Positions 1-8,543 of a DNA stretch of 64,000 nt are shown piece after piece; position 1 is the first letter of the stretch, and each line of letters starts with the position of its first letter. The stretch spans positions 1,364,001 through 1,428,000 of the forward strand of contig CBDBPW010000003.1 in NCBI GenBank assembly GCA_965209045.1. The letters are read 5' to 3'. A model generated the notes under the pieces. The model had not been told where the DNA came from. It searched no databases and saw nothing but the letters and a program-made list of their open reading frames with translations. The DNA is from JAJEFO01 sp965209045. GTDB taxonomy: Bacteria > Pseudomonadota > Alphaproteobacteria > Rhodobacterales > Rhodobacteraceae. The position numbers and the translations under genes are program-made.

Positions 1-978
1 CGGCTCGATGAATCGTTCAAGGGCTTCTTCAGCCGCTTGCGGAAGGGGGCGAAGGCGGGCTTCCCGAAGTTCAGGGGCAGCCGCTTCTTCGACAGCATCA
101 CCATCGTCTCCGGCGTCAAGGTGCGCGATGGCACGCTCCACATCCCCGGCTTCGGTCCGATGACGATCCGGCGCAAGGGCGGGAACCCGCTTCCCGACGG
201 CAAGCCCGTCTCCGCCGTGCTCAAGCGTGTCGGCGGCAAGTGGACCGCCGTCGTCTGCCTTGCGGTCGAGATCGAGGAGCCTGCCGACAACGGACACGTG
301 CTCGGCCTCGACAGGAACTGCGGACAGGTCGCCGACAGCGACGGGGAACTCCACGCCATGCCGGACATGTCCAGGCTCGAAGCCAGGGCCGGGCGCCTCC
401 AACGGAAACTGTCCAGGCAGCAGAAGCGGTCGAAGCGCCGCGAAAGGACGAAGCGGCACCTTGCGAAGGTCCGTCGCAAGATTGCCAGCCGCCGTCGCAA
501 CTGGCATCACCATGTCAGTCGCCGCCTGGCGGCGAAGGCAGGCACGGTCGCCGTCGAGAGCCTGAACGTGAAGGCCATGACGAGATCCGCCAAGGGCACC
601 GTCGAGGAGCCGGGGACGAACGTGCCGCAGAAGGCGGGCCTGAACCGCGTCATCCTGAACACCGGCTGGACGGCGCTGAAGGCCATGCTGGACTACAAGG
701 CGGCGAACGTCATCACGGTTCCGGCGAGGAACACGTCAAGGACATGCCACGAGTGCGGGGCGGCGGAAGCCGCCAGCCGCAGAACTCGGGACGACTTCAC
801 CTGCGTGCGCTGCGGGCACGCGGCACATGCCGACATCAACGCGGCAAGGAACATCCGGTGCGTGGCGCGTGGCCGCGTCCCGGAGCACGAGGCGTCCGGG
901 ATTGGCGCGTCTGCACGGCGAGGGGCGTTCGGGTTGCCGACCTCATCGACCCGTGAAATCAGTGCGAGAGCGGCCTGA
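1..978 (+). CDS. tnpB: IS200/IS605-type TnpB nuclease, 5' end outside window
   Basis: The frame is open from the first base of the window, so the N-terminus lies upstream; the first in-frame start-like codon (TTG at 37) is internal. The family is the RuvC-like, RNA-guided endonuclease of IS200/IS605 and IS1341-type elements. Visible landmarks are RuvC-I (GLDRNCG), RuvC-II (VAVESLNVKAM), a four-cysteine zinc ribbon (CHECG ... CVRCG) and RuvC-III (ADINAARNI). All catalytic acidic residues are therefore present. No TnpA (Y1) gene is visible beside it. The protein differs clearly from the TnpB at 32.8-34.1 kb, so it belongs to a separate element lineage. A guide (omega) RNA would be expected across its 3' end, but its end cannot be placed from sequence alone. 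Confidence 0.9.
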   Translation, partial: RLDESFKGFFSRLRKGAKAGFPKFRGSRFFDSITIVSGVKVRDGTLHIPGFGPMTIRRKGGNPLPDGKPVSAVLKRVGGKWTAVVCLAVEIEEPADNGHVLGLDRNCGQVADSDGELHAMPDMSRLEARAGRLQRKLSRQQKRSKRRERTKRHLAKVRRKIASRRRNWHHHVSRRLAAKAGTVAVESLNVKAMTRSAKGTVEEPGTNVPQKAGLNRVILNTGWTALKAMLDYKAANVITVPARNTSRTCHECGAAEAASRRTRDDFTCVRCGHAAHADINAARNIRCVARGRVPEHEASGIGASARRGAFGLPTSSTREISARAA

Positions 979-1199
979 TGGTCACTTACGTATATAATTC
1001 CCAAGTCATTCGATGAATTGCCCGATGACGTTTTGGTCCGCCGTTGCGAACATCGCTACATCTTATGGATTGCAGGTGAGCGGTCGACTATTGTCGCCAT
1101 CCTCCACGAACGTAAGGACTTCGTGAGGCGGCTGAAATCCCGATTGTGACCCTGTGACACCTGACAACTTCATCAGAACTTGGTTGGGGGTCGTCAATG

Positions 1200-1440
1200 C
1201 CGGCGGAGTCAACATGCCATCCCGAACTATGTCCAGCGCCATCGAAGTGGGGAACGGGCGTCGACCGCGTGCGTCGAATCCACGGTCAAGTCGGTTGCGA
1301 AGGAGCTCTTCTCGCGGGGGCGGCAGATGCGATTCCTCAAGTGCGGGACACACCTCCTGCTCCGGATCAAAAACCGCGTACTCGGCAGCACTTTCAAGTC
1401 CATGATCCGGTCCTGGCATCCTGGGCTCCTCAACGCGGCA
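1200..1440 (+). pseudogene. decayed C-terminal fragment of an ISKra4-like transposase
   Basis: One + strand frame carries a run resembling the C-terminus of ISKra4-type transposases. It has an IPNYVQRHRSGE segment, then ACVESTVKSV, then a basic GRQMRF segment, then THLLLRIKNRVL, and ends near SWHPG. From memory, the family pattern is PNYGERYRAGE, VESTVN, KKQQMRW, GAHLLLQVRTRVL and WYPG. No N-terminal part or intact start is present, and the neighbouring frames contain stops, so this is a remnant. It lies between the tnpB element and the IS1634-type element, which marks the stretch as an insertion hot spot. Family assignment rests on motif recall only. Confidence 0.5.
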
Positions 1441-1541
1441 ACCTTAATCGGAACTTTCAGCTGAAATTCTCCCGACGGCATCGCGCAGGCCCCTGAAAAG
1501 GCTGGGCCTTCCCGCGCGGGCGCAGGGATTCGCATTGGATT

Positions 1542-1624
1542 CTTGTTGCCATGTAATGGTGCACATTTGGTGTTGACACGGCTTTTTCATCGCATATTAT
1601 GACCGCAATCTTGTTGCCATGTAA
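1542..1624. repeat. short direct repeat CTTGTTGCCATGTAA, two copies (third at 3388)
   Basis: CTTGTTGCCATGTAA occurs at 1542-1556 and again at 1610-1624, 68 bp apart, bracketing the transposase promoter. Its last 12 bases recur at 3388-3399, exactly over the final codons and stop of the transposase gene. All copies are in the same orientation, so they are not the terminal inverted repeats. They may be transposase binding sites or traces of slippage. Each contains ATG directly followed by TAA. Confidence 0.6.
1573..1600 (+). promoter_or_regulatory. sigma70-like promoter of the IS1634-type transposase
   Basis: A perfect -35 box TTGACA (1573-1578) is followed after 16 bp by TATTAT (1595-1600), one base from consensus. 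Transcription would start near 1607. An AAGGA ribosome site at 1623-1627 lies 8 nt before the GTG start at 1636. Confidence 0.65.
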
Positions 1625-1635
1625 GGACCGGAGCC

Positions 1636-3399
1636 GTGGCCCTCAGCGTCGACGTCATACCAAACCGCTCCTCCCCGCCCGCCATCCTCCTCCGCGAGGC
1701 ATGGCGCGAGGGGAAGCGCATCCGCAGGAGAACCGTCGCAAACCTCTCGAAGATGCCCCCCGCGCTTGTCGACGCCATCCGCGCCGCCCTCGACGGCGGG
1801 GTCGTGTTCCCGTCGCTCGACGCGGCCGTCGCCATCCGTCGGTCACGCCCCCACGGCCACGTCGCCGCGGTGCTGGGAACGCTCCGGTCGCTTGGCCTGG
1901 TCCGCGTCCTGGGCCGGAAGGCGGACCGCATGCGGGATCTTGCCGTGGCGGCCGTCGTCGCTCGCGTCGTCGAGCCTGCCTCCAAGCTGGCGACCGCCAG
2001 GGCGCTGGACCCGGAGACCGCGTCGACGAGCCTCGGGGCCGTGCTCGGGCTCGGCCCCGTCACCGGCAACGAGATGCTCGACATGCTCGACTGGCTTCTG
2101 GAGCGCCAGCCCTGGATCGAGCGGAGCCTGGCCAACCGGCACCTGAAGGGCGGGAACACGCTGATTCTCCATGACGTCTCTTCCAGCTACCTGGAAGGCA
2201 GGAAATGCCCGCTGGCGGCCTTCGGCCACAACCGCGACGGCAAGAGGGGCAAGATGCAGGTCACCTACGGGCTGCTCTGCGCCGCGGACGGCTGCCCGGT
2301 GGCGGTGGAGGTCTTCGCCGGCAACGCCGGGGACCCGTCCACGGTGGCAAGCCAGGTGGACAAGGTCCGGAAGCGCTTCGGCATCGGCCGCGTGGCGCTG
2401 GTGGGCGACAGGGGCATGCTCACCACGGCGCGGATCCGCGAGGACCTCGAGCCTTCGGGGCTCGACTGGATCTCGGCCCTGAAGACAGGCGACATCCGCA
2501 AGCTGCTGCGTTCTTCCGGCCCGGGCGCTTCGGCCCCGCTGGAGCCGGAGGCGCTGGTTCCCGACGCGGTGGCGGAGGTCACGGGCCCGGACTTCCCCGG
2601 CGAGCGGCTGATGGTGTGCCTGAACCCGAGGCTGCGGGAGGAAAGGCGGCGCAAGCGGGAGGAGCTTCTCAAGGCGACGGAGGAGGCGCTGGAGGCGATC
2701 GCGGCGTCGGTGCGCTCGGGCCGGCTGAAGGGAAGGGAGGCCATCGACCGGCGCGTGGGCCGGGACGCGAACCGCCGCAAGGTCGGGAAGCACTTCGGGA
2801 TCGACGTCACGGAGGGCGGCATCTCATGGCGCCGGCTGGAGGCCCGGATCGCCGCCGAGGCGCGGCTCGACGGCGTCTACGTCGTCCGCACCAGCCTGGA
2901 TTCCGCGTCGCTCGGGCCGGAGGCGGCGGTCGAGGCGTACAAGGGCCTCGCGCGGGTGGAGCGCGCGTTCCTGACGATGAAGGCCTCGCGGCTGCGGGTC
3001 TGGCCGGTGCACGTGTACTCGGAGGATCACGTCCGCGCCCACGTGTTCCTGTGCATGCTGGCCCTGCATGTCGAATGGCACATGCGTCGGCGCCTGGCCC
3101 CGATCCTGTTCGAGGACGACGACCGCGAGGGCGCCCGCGCGCAGCGGAGCTCCCCGGTGGAGCCGGCAAGGGTCTCGGAACGCGCGAAGGCCAACGCGGC
3201 GGACAAGCGCACGCCCGACGGGCTTCCGGTCCACAGCCTCACGACGCTGCTCGCCGACCTGGCCACGCTGACGCTGAACGAGGTGACGCTGCCGGGCAGT
3301 CCGGACCATGCCTTCCCGCTGCTGGCGACGCCGACGGAGCTGCAGCGCCGGGCCTTCGGGCTGCTGGAGATCGACCCCGCCAAGGATGTTGCCATGTAA
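1636..3399 (+). CDS. IS1634-family transposase
   Basis: This 587-residue DDE (IS4-superfamily fold) transposase matches the usual IS1634 length of about 500-600 residues. Recognisable parts are the N-terminal REAWREGKRIRRRTVANL block typical of the family, the second-aspartate region ALVGDRGMLT (near residue 255), and the C-terminal block GVYVVRTSL ... YKGLARVERAF with the catalytic glutamate region. The start is GTG at 1636, chosen from the AAGGA ribosome site 8 nt upstream and the promoter just before it. No frameshift or internal stop is seen, so the protein should be functional. The stop codon is embedded in a third copy of the GTTGCCATGTAA repeat. Confidence 0.85.
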   Translation: MALSVDVIPNRSSPPAILLREAWREGKRIRRRTVANLSKMPPALVDAIRAALDGGVVFPSLDAAVAIRRSRPHGHVAAVLGTLRSLGLVRVLGRKADRMRDLAVAAVVARVVEPASKLATARALDPETASTSLGAVLGLGPVTGNEMLDMLDWLLERQPWIERSLANRHLKGGNTLILHDVSSSYLEGRKCPLAAFGHNRDGKRGKMQVTYGLLCAADGCPVAVEVFAGNAGDPSTVASQVDKVRKRFGIGRVALVGDRGMLTTARIREDLEPSGLDWISALKTGDIRKLLRSSGPGASAPLEPEALVPDAVAEVTGPDFPGERLMVCLNPRLREERRRKREELLKATEEALEAIAASVRSGRLKGREAIDRRVGRDANRRKVGKHFGIDVTEGGISWRRLEARIAAEARLDGVYVVRTSLDSASLGPEAAVEAYKGLARVERAFLTMKASRLRVWPVHVYSEDHVRAHVFLCMLALHVEWHMRRRLAPILFEDDDREGARAQRSSPVEPARVSERAKANAADKRTPDGLPVHSLTTLLADLATLTLNEVTLPGSPDHAFPLLATPTELQRRAFGLLEIDPAKDVAM

Positions 3400-3662
3400 G
3401 TGGCAGGGCGGATCCGCCGGAACCGGCCGCCGGGCCCTTGATTTGCGAAGGATTCCTGCCTGAACCCCAAATGAAGATCCGCTTAATTTCCGTGCTGCAA
3501 ATCAATGCTGATTCCGGTGGGCCACGTCGACTGCGCAACTCGCCTCTGCGACACGCTCCGGCAAGTCGAATCCGAGCATCCGGCAACAGAACAGTGTGGC
3601 GACATTTCAGTCTGCTTGCCGAGGCTGAGCGGATGGTCCAAAACTTGACACGGAGGAACCAA

Positions 3663-4442
3663 ATGCGCATCGCGACATTCAACATCAACGGAATCAAGGC
3701 GCGCTTCGAAGGCCTGACGGACTGGCTTGGCACCAGTGCTCCGGACGTCGCCCTTCTCCAGGAAATCAAGTCCCAGGACGAGACCTTTCCCCGCGATCAC
3801 TTCGAGGATCTTGGCTACGCCGTCGAGACCCACGGCCAGAAGGGCTTCAACGGCGTGGCAATCCTCTCAAGGCACCCGCTCGAGGACGTCGTCCGCGGAC
3901 TGCGGGGCGATCCGGCCGACAGACAGGCACGCTGGATCGAGGCAACCGTGATTGACAGGAAACCGGTTCGCGTCTGCTGTCTCTATCTTCCGAATGGCAA
4001 TCCGGCCCCGGGCGAGAAATACGACTACAAGCTCGCTTGGATGAACCGCCTGCAGCAGAGGGCGTCGGAATTGCTGGCTGCCGAGGAGCCTGCGGTCATG
4101 GCCGGCGACTACAACGTGATCCCGCAGGACGAGGACGCGGCCCGGCCGGATGCATGGCGCGAAGATGCTCTTGCAAGGCCCGCTACCCGCGCCGCCTTTC
4201 GCGAAATTCTCAACCTGGGCTACACCGACGCCTTTCGCGCACGGCACCAGGACGCCGGTCACTACTCGTTCTGGGACTACCAGCGGAACGCCTTCGACCG
4301 GAATGACGGCATCCGGATCGATCACCTGCTGCTGACGCCGCAGGCAGCGGACCTAATGACCGACTGCTGGATCGAAGCCGAGGTGCGCGGTCGCGAAAGA
4401 CCCTCGGACCATACGCCTGTCTGGATTGAATTGGACACCTGA
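3663..4442 (+). CDS. xthA: exodeoxyribonuclease III
   Basis: This 259-residue member of the exonuclease III / AP endonuclease family acts on abasic sites and 3' blocked ends in base excision repair. Family signatures are FNINGIKARF at the N-terminus, LQEIKSQD with the metal-binding glutamate (near residue 34), the AGDYNVIP aspartate/asparagine motif, IDHLLL, and the C-terminal SDHTPVW with the catalytic Asp-His pair. The start is ATG at 3663, chosen from GGAGG at about 3653 and the match to known N-termini; the frame is open far upstream inside the IS but without homology. It converges on uvrA, with 63 bp between stops, so two DNA-repair genes lie tail to tail. Confidence 0.95.
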   Translation: MRIATFNINGIKARFEGLTDWLGTSAPDVALLQEIKSQDETFPRDHFEDLGYAVETHGQKGFNGVAILSRHPLEDVVRGLRGDPADRQARWIEATVIDRKPVRVCCLYLPNGNPAPGEKYDYKLAWMNRLQQRASELLAAEEPAVMAGDYNVIPQDEDAARPDAWREDALARPATRAAFREILNLGYTDAFRARHQDAGHYSFWDYQRNAFDRNDGIRIDHLLLTPQAADLMTDCWIEAEVRGRERPSDHTPVWIELDT

Positions 4443-4505
4443 ACCTGCCGTGTTCGAGGGCGCCAGTCATGAACCTGTCGGCGTCGCGAGGAGACGCTGC
4501 CAGGT

Positions 4506-7364
4506 CTATTCCGCAGCGACTCTCTCGGCTCCAAGCAGGACTGCCAAGTACCGTCCGGTATGGCTGTCCGGCGCCTTGGCAATTTCCTCGGGCGTGCCGA
4601 CTGCAACGATCTGCCCGCCACCGTCGCCACCCTCGGGCCCGATGTCGATGATCCAGTCAGCCGTCTTGATGACGTCGAGATTGTGTTCGATGACGATCAC
4701 GGAATTGCCTTGGTCGACCAGCTCGTGAAGCACCTCGAGCAGTTTCCGCACGTCGTCGAAATGCAGCCCGGTGGTTGGCTCGTCGAGGATGTAGAGCGTG
4801 CGACCGGTCGCGCGTCGCGACAATTCCTTGGAGAGCTTGACCCGCTGCGCCTCTCCGCCTGACAACGTGGTGGCCTGCTGGCCGACCTTGATGTAGCCGA
4901 GCCCGACCCGCATCAGCGCATCCATCTTCTCCCGGATCGAGGGCACCGCCTTGAAGAACTGCTGCGCGTCCTCGACCGTCATGTCGAGGACATCGGCAAT
5001 CGACTTGCCCTTGAACTTGATCTCGAGAGTTTCGCGATTGTACCTTGCACCCTTGCAGGTCTCGCAGGTCACGTACACGTCCGGAAGGAAGTGCATCTCG
5101 ATCTTGATGACGCCGTCGCCCTGGCACGCCTCGCAACGCCCACCTTTCACGTTGAAGCTGAAGCGCCCGGGCTTGTATCCCCGAGCCCGGGATTCCGGGA
5201 GGCCCGTGAACCAGTCACGGATCGGCGTGAAGGCTCCGGTGTAGGTCGCCGGATTTGAGCGGGGGGTTCGGCCAATCGGCCGCTGGTCGATGTCAATGAC
5301 CTTGTCAAGGTATTCGAGGCCCTTGATCCCTTCGCAGGGCGCCGGAGTCTGGCGTGCAGCGTTGAGGCGCATCGAGGCAGTCTTGAAGAGCGTTTCGATA
5401 GTGAGGGTCGACTTGCCGCCCCCGGACACGCCGGTCACGCAGATGAACTTGCCGAGCGGAAATTCCGCAGTGACCTCCTTCAGGTTGTTGCCAGTCGCCT
5501 TGACGACGCTGACCGTCCTGCCCTTGCCGGGCCGCCGCGAGATCGGCACGCCGATGGCGCGTCGTCCGGCCAGATAGTCGCCCGTGATGCTCCGCTTGTT
5601 GTCGGCGATCCTCGCTGGAGCGCCCTCGGCCACGATCTCGCCTCCATGCACGCCCGCGCCCGGCCCGATGTCGAAGACGTGATCGGCTGACCGAATTGCC
5701 TCTTCGTCGTGCTCCACCACGATGACCGTGTTGCCCTGGTCGCGAAGGTTCTTCAAGGTCTGCAGGAGTCGTCCGTTGTCTCGCTGGTGGAGCCCGATGG
5801 AAGGTTCATCGAGCACATAGAGCACGCCAGTCAGGCCGGAGCCGATCTGGCTTGCCAGCCTGATCCTTTGCGATTCGCCGCCGGACAGCGTGCCCGCATT
5901 GCGGCTGAGCGTGAGATATTCGAGTCCCACGTTGTTCAGGAAGCCAAGCCGCTCTCGGATCTCCTTGAGCACCGCGTGCGCAATCTCGTTCTTCTGCTTG
6001 GTGAGTTGCGTCGGTGCGCCGTCGACCCACTTGAGCGCGTCGCGAATTGACATCTGCACGACCTCGCCGGCATGAAGCCCGCCGATCTTGACGGCGAGCG
6101 CCTCTGGCCTCAGCCGAAAACCGTCGCAGGTCCCGCAGGGTCGGTTGTTTTGATACCGTTCGAACTCTTCGCGGATCCAGTTTGAATCGGTTTCGCGATA
6201 GCGACGCTCCATGTTCGGAATCACGCCTTCGAACGGACGCTTCACCTGGTATATGCGCCCGTTTTCGTCGTAGCGGAACTGAATCTGCTCTTCGCCCGAA
6301 CCGTAGAGGAAGACGCGTTGAACCATGGACGGCAGATCTTTCCACTTCGTGCTTGCATCAAACTTGTAGTGCCTTGCGAGGGCCTCGATGGTCTGCCTGA
6401 AATACGGGCTCTTGCCCTTCCGCCACGGGGCAAGCGCACCGTCATAGACCTTCAGGTTCCCGTCCGGGACAACAAGGCGCTCGTCGAAGAACAGTTCGAC
6501 ACCCAAGCCGTCGCAATCTGGGCAGGCACCGAAGGGCGCGTTGAACGAGAAGAGCCTGGGCTCGATCTCGGGAATCGTGAATCCGGAAACCGGGCAGGCG
6601 AAATTCTCTGAAAACGTGATTCTCTCAGGATCGCCGCTCCCTGGAGCGGTTTCCAGAACCGCGATGCCATCGGCCAGATCAAGCGCAGTCCGGAAACTGT
6701 CGGCCAGCCTGGTCTCGATGCCCTCCTTGATCACAATGCGGTCGACCACCACGTCGATGTCGTGGCGGAACTTCTTGTCAAGCGCGGGCGGTTCATCAAG
6801 CTCGAAGAACTGGCCGTCCACCTTGACGCGCTGGAATCCCTGCTTGCGAAGTTCAAGGAACTCCCTGCGGTATTCGCCCTTCCTGTCGCGAACTATGGGA
6901 GCCAAGAGGCAGGCCCGGGTTCCTCTCTCCGTCGCCATGACGCGATCAACCATGTCCTGCACCTGTTGCGCCTCGATCGGCAGGCCTGTTTTCGGCGAGT
7001 AGGGCGTGCCGGCACGGGCGAACAAGAGGCGCAGATAGTCGTAGATCTCGGTGACCGTCCCAACGGTCGAGCGTGGATTCTTGGAAGTCGTCTTCTGTTC
7101 TATCGAGATGGCGGGCGACAGCCCGCTGATATGATCCACGTCAGGCTTTTCCATCATGTTCAGGAACTGCCGCGCATAGGCCGAAAGCGACTCGACGTAG
7201 CGACGCTGACCCTCCGCGTAGATCGTGTCAAAGGCGAGGGACGACTTGCCGGATCCCGAGAGCCCGGTGATCACCACGAGGCTGTTGCGTGGAATATCGA
7301 CGTCAATGTTCTTGAGATTGTGCTCGCGGGCGCCTCGGACCTCGATGTTCTTCTGCTCGGCCAT
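4506..7364 (-). CDS. uvrA: excinuclease ABC subunit A
   Basis: This 952-residue UvrA is the damage-recognition ATPase of nucleotide excision repair and acts as a dimer with UvrB. Both ABC cassettes are complete: Walker A GLSGSGKSSLAF near residue 35 and TGVSGGGKSTL in the second half, with signatures LSGGESQR and LSGGEAQR. The C-terminal zinc module is intact (CEACQGDG ... CETCKGAR). The first zinc module reads CPVSGF ... CPDC, so its second cysteine is serine, a form I recall from other alphaproteobacterial UvrA proteins. The start is ATG at 7364 because GGGGAGG lies 6-8 nt upstream and the protein then begins MAEQKNIEVRGAREHNLKN. No GTTC-N7-GTTC SOS box was seen upstream. Confidence 0.97.
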   Translation of the reverse strand: MAEQKNIEVRGAREHNLKNIDVDIPRNSLVVITGLSGSGKSSLAFDTIYAEGQRRYVESLSAYARQFLNMMEKPDVDHISGLSPAISIEQKTTSKNPRSTVGTVTEIYDYLRLLFARAGTPYSPKTGLPIEAQQVQDMVDRVMATERGTRACLLAPIVRDRKGEYRREFLELRKQGFQRVKVDGQFFELDEPPALDKKFRHDIDVVVDRIVIKEGIETRLADSFRTALDLADGIAVLETAPGSGDPERITFSENFACPVSGFTIPEIEPRLFSFNAPFGACPDCDGLGVELFFDERLVVPDGNLKVYDGALAPWRKGKSPYFRQTIEALARHYKFDASTKWKDLPSMVQRVFLYGSGEEQIQFRYDENGRIYQVKRPFEGVIPNMERRYRETDSNWIREEFERYQNNRPCGTCDGFRLRPEALAVKIGGLHAGEVVQMSIRDALKWVDGAPTQLTKQKNEIAHAVLKEIRERLGFLNNVGLEYLTLSRNAGTLSGGESQRIRLASQIGSGLTGVLYVLDEPSIGLHQRDNGRLLQTLKNLRDQGNTVIVVEHDEEAIRSADHVFDIGPGAGVHGGEIVAEGAPARIADNKRSITGDYLAGRRAIGVPISRRPGKGRTVSVVKATGNNLKEVTAEFPLGKFICVTGVSGGGKSTLTIETLFKTASMRLNAARQTPAPCEGIKGLEYLDKVIDIDQRPIGRTPRSNPATYTGAFTPIRDWFTGLPESRARGYKPGRFSFNVKGGRCEACQGDGVIKIEMHFLPDVYVTCETCKGARYNRETLEIKFKGKSIADVLDMTVEDAQQFFKAVPSIREKMDALMRVGLGYIKVGQQATTLSGGEAQRVKLSKELSRRATGRTLYILDEPTTGLHFDDVRKLLEVLHELVDQGNSVIVIEHNLDVIKTADWIIDIGPEGGDGGGQIVAVGTPEEIAKAPDSHTGRYLAVLLGAERVAAE

Positions 7365-7559
7365 TCGCCTCCCCTCTGTCGCGCCATACAGATAGGTCAA
7401 CCCCGACGGACAGAAAAGGCGTTTCTTGCCAGGGCACGATCGGAATCACTCTGGGCAAATCGGCGCCGCGCGACCACGAATCCAACGTGAAATTCAGCGC
7501 CGGATATCACTCCACGCATCCTGAGCTTCATCGTTGGCCTGCATTCCGTGGCCAATGGA

Positions 7560-8158
7560 CCGCTTTCGGTGCCGACCGACGTCAGGCGGGCGTCCCCCTC
7601 GCCCGGAACCCTCAGGTCCCGCACCTTGAACTGGAGCGTCACGAACCACTTCCCGTTCGAGCGGCTGACGATCGCGTGCACCGGCTTCGCGGGCAGCGCG
7701 CGGTGCCACCGGACCTTGACGAGGCCCGGGATCCCGACGAGTCGGAGCCTCCCGCCCCGGCAGACCAGCCCGTCGCCGACGCGGAAGTCGGCGCTGTGGA
7801 AGCGCGACTTCGCGCGGAATCGGGGAAAGCCCGGGGTCCCTCCCGCCTTCACGCGGCGGAAGAATGCGGCGAAGGCCTTGTCGAGCCGGCGCAGGACCTG
7901 CTGCCCGGCGCTGCAGCTGCATCCGGCCAGTTCCGGGACCGCGTCCCGGACTGCCTTCAACTCGTTCGCCTGGTCCGTGTAGCCAAGGCAGACGCCCCGC
8001 CGGTTCCATGCCTCGATCCGTTGCTGGAGGCCCGCGTTGCAGAGGTCACGGAAGTGACCGAGCATGTCCGGGAGGGCCGCTTCCTGCGCCCTGTTCGGGT
8101 AGAGCCGGCACTTGTGGCTCCTGATCAGGTGCCTGCCCATGTTCGCCATGTGTTCCAT
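7560..8158 (-). pseudogene. truncated tnpB relic upstream of uvrA
   Basis: The first ~190 codons of a TnpB are about 94% identical at DNA level to the copy at 33.5-34.1 kb. Homology fades at the point where RuvC-I should begin (VPGEGDAR followed by an unrelated tail), so the whole nuclease and zinc ribbon are missing. The open frame runs on to 7397 into the uvrA leader, but that tail has no TnpB character. Several tyrosines of the intact copy are cysteine or histidine here (for example GCSCS against GYSYS). It also keeps a degenerate left-end hairpin at 8191-8228. It is a dead element fragment whose loss of the 3' half happened about 200 bp from the uvrA start. Confidence 0.88.
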
Positions 8159-8190
8159 CTACTTCAGGCTGGCTGTCATTGCAAGGGGCG

Positions 8191-8228
8191 CGCAGTCCCC
8201 TGTCGCCTGAAGGCGATAGTTCCCTGCG
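8191..8228. repeat. degenerate left-end hairpin of the tnpB relic
   Basis: An imperfect hairpin has outer arms CGCAG/CTGCG, a mismatched middle, and an inner stem TCGCC-TGAA-GGCGA. It is the decayed counterpart of the perfect 19-bp hairpin at 34148-34189 beside the intact homologous tnpB. Confidence 0.65.
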
Positions 8229-8543
8229 AGGTCTATGGGCCCAGCGAACTTCCAGGACAACGAACCGCCTGAAACCCGGCCAAACAGTGCGGCCGTGACC
8301 CGAGTCCGCCCCGTCCATATCCCGGGAAATGACGCGACGCACACCGTGCCAGGAACGGAACTGGGAATCACTTGAAGCAGGTGGCATTGAAGCGTATCCT
8401 GATTGTCGACGCCGCATTGCTCATGCCGTCAATCGATGGCAAACTGAAGAGAGTACACATTTCCGGGTCGCCCCTCGCGATCATGGTGCTGAAAGCGACA
8501 GATCCTGCCGGTCAGGGCGACGAGAGAACGAGGAGAAAAGACA
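8229..8543. other. intergenic stretch with no supported gene
   Basis: This lies between the tnpB relic and the GPP34 gene. Short frames exist but none has a ribosome site or recognisable protein pattern. The last 15 bases hold the AGGAG ribosome site of the GPP34 gene (8531-8535). Confidence 0.6.

Larger units (their letters stand above)
1564..3472 (+). mobile_element. IS1634-family insertion sequence
   Basis: A single 587-residue transposase gene is flanked by an imperfect inverted pair. CATTTGGTGTTGAC at 1564-1577 faces CTGAACCCCAAATG at about 3459-3472, with a shared CATTTGG/CCAAATG core. The left arm overlaps the -35 box of the transposase promoter, which is common in IS elements. No clear target duplication was found, so the outer limits are approximate. 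They could extend left to the first copy of the short direct repeat at 1542. Confidence 0.5.

Noticed and set aside
2205..3662. A long + strand open frame running from inside the transposase into xthA
   Set aside because: The part before 3663 is a glycine/arginine-rich shadow of the IS1634-type transposase. XthA begins at ATG 3663 with its own ribosome site.
7365..7560. SOS box upstream of uvrA
   Set aside because: No GTTC-N7-GTTC or related LexA site could be found.
7590..8158. Repeated Tyr-to-Cys changes in the tnpB relic, suggesting adenine-directed mutagenesis or a diversity-generating system
   Set aside because: Counting DNA differences against the copy at 33.6-34.1 kb shows many transversions and changes in both directions. 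It is ordinary divergence with GC drift, and no reverse transcriptase is present.
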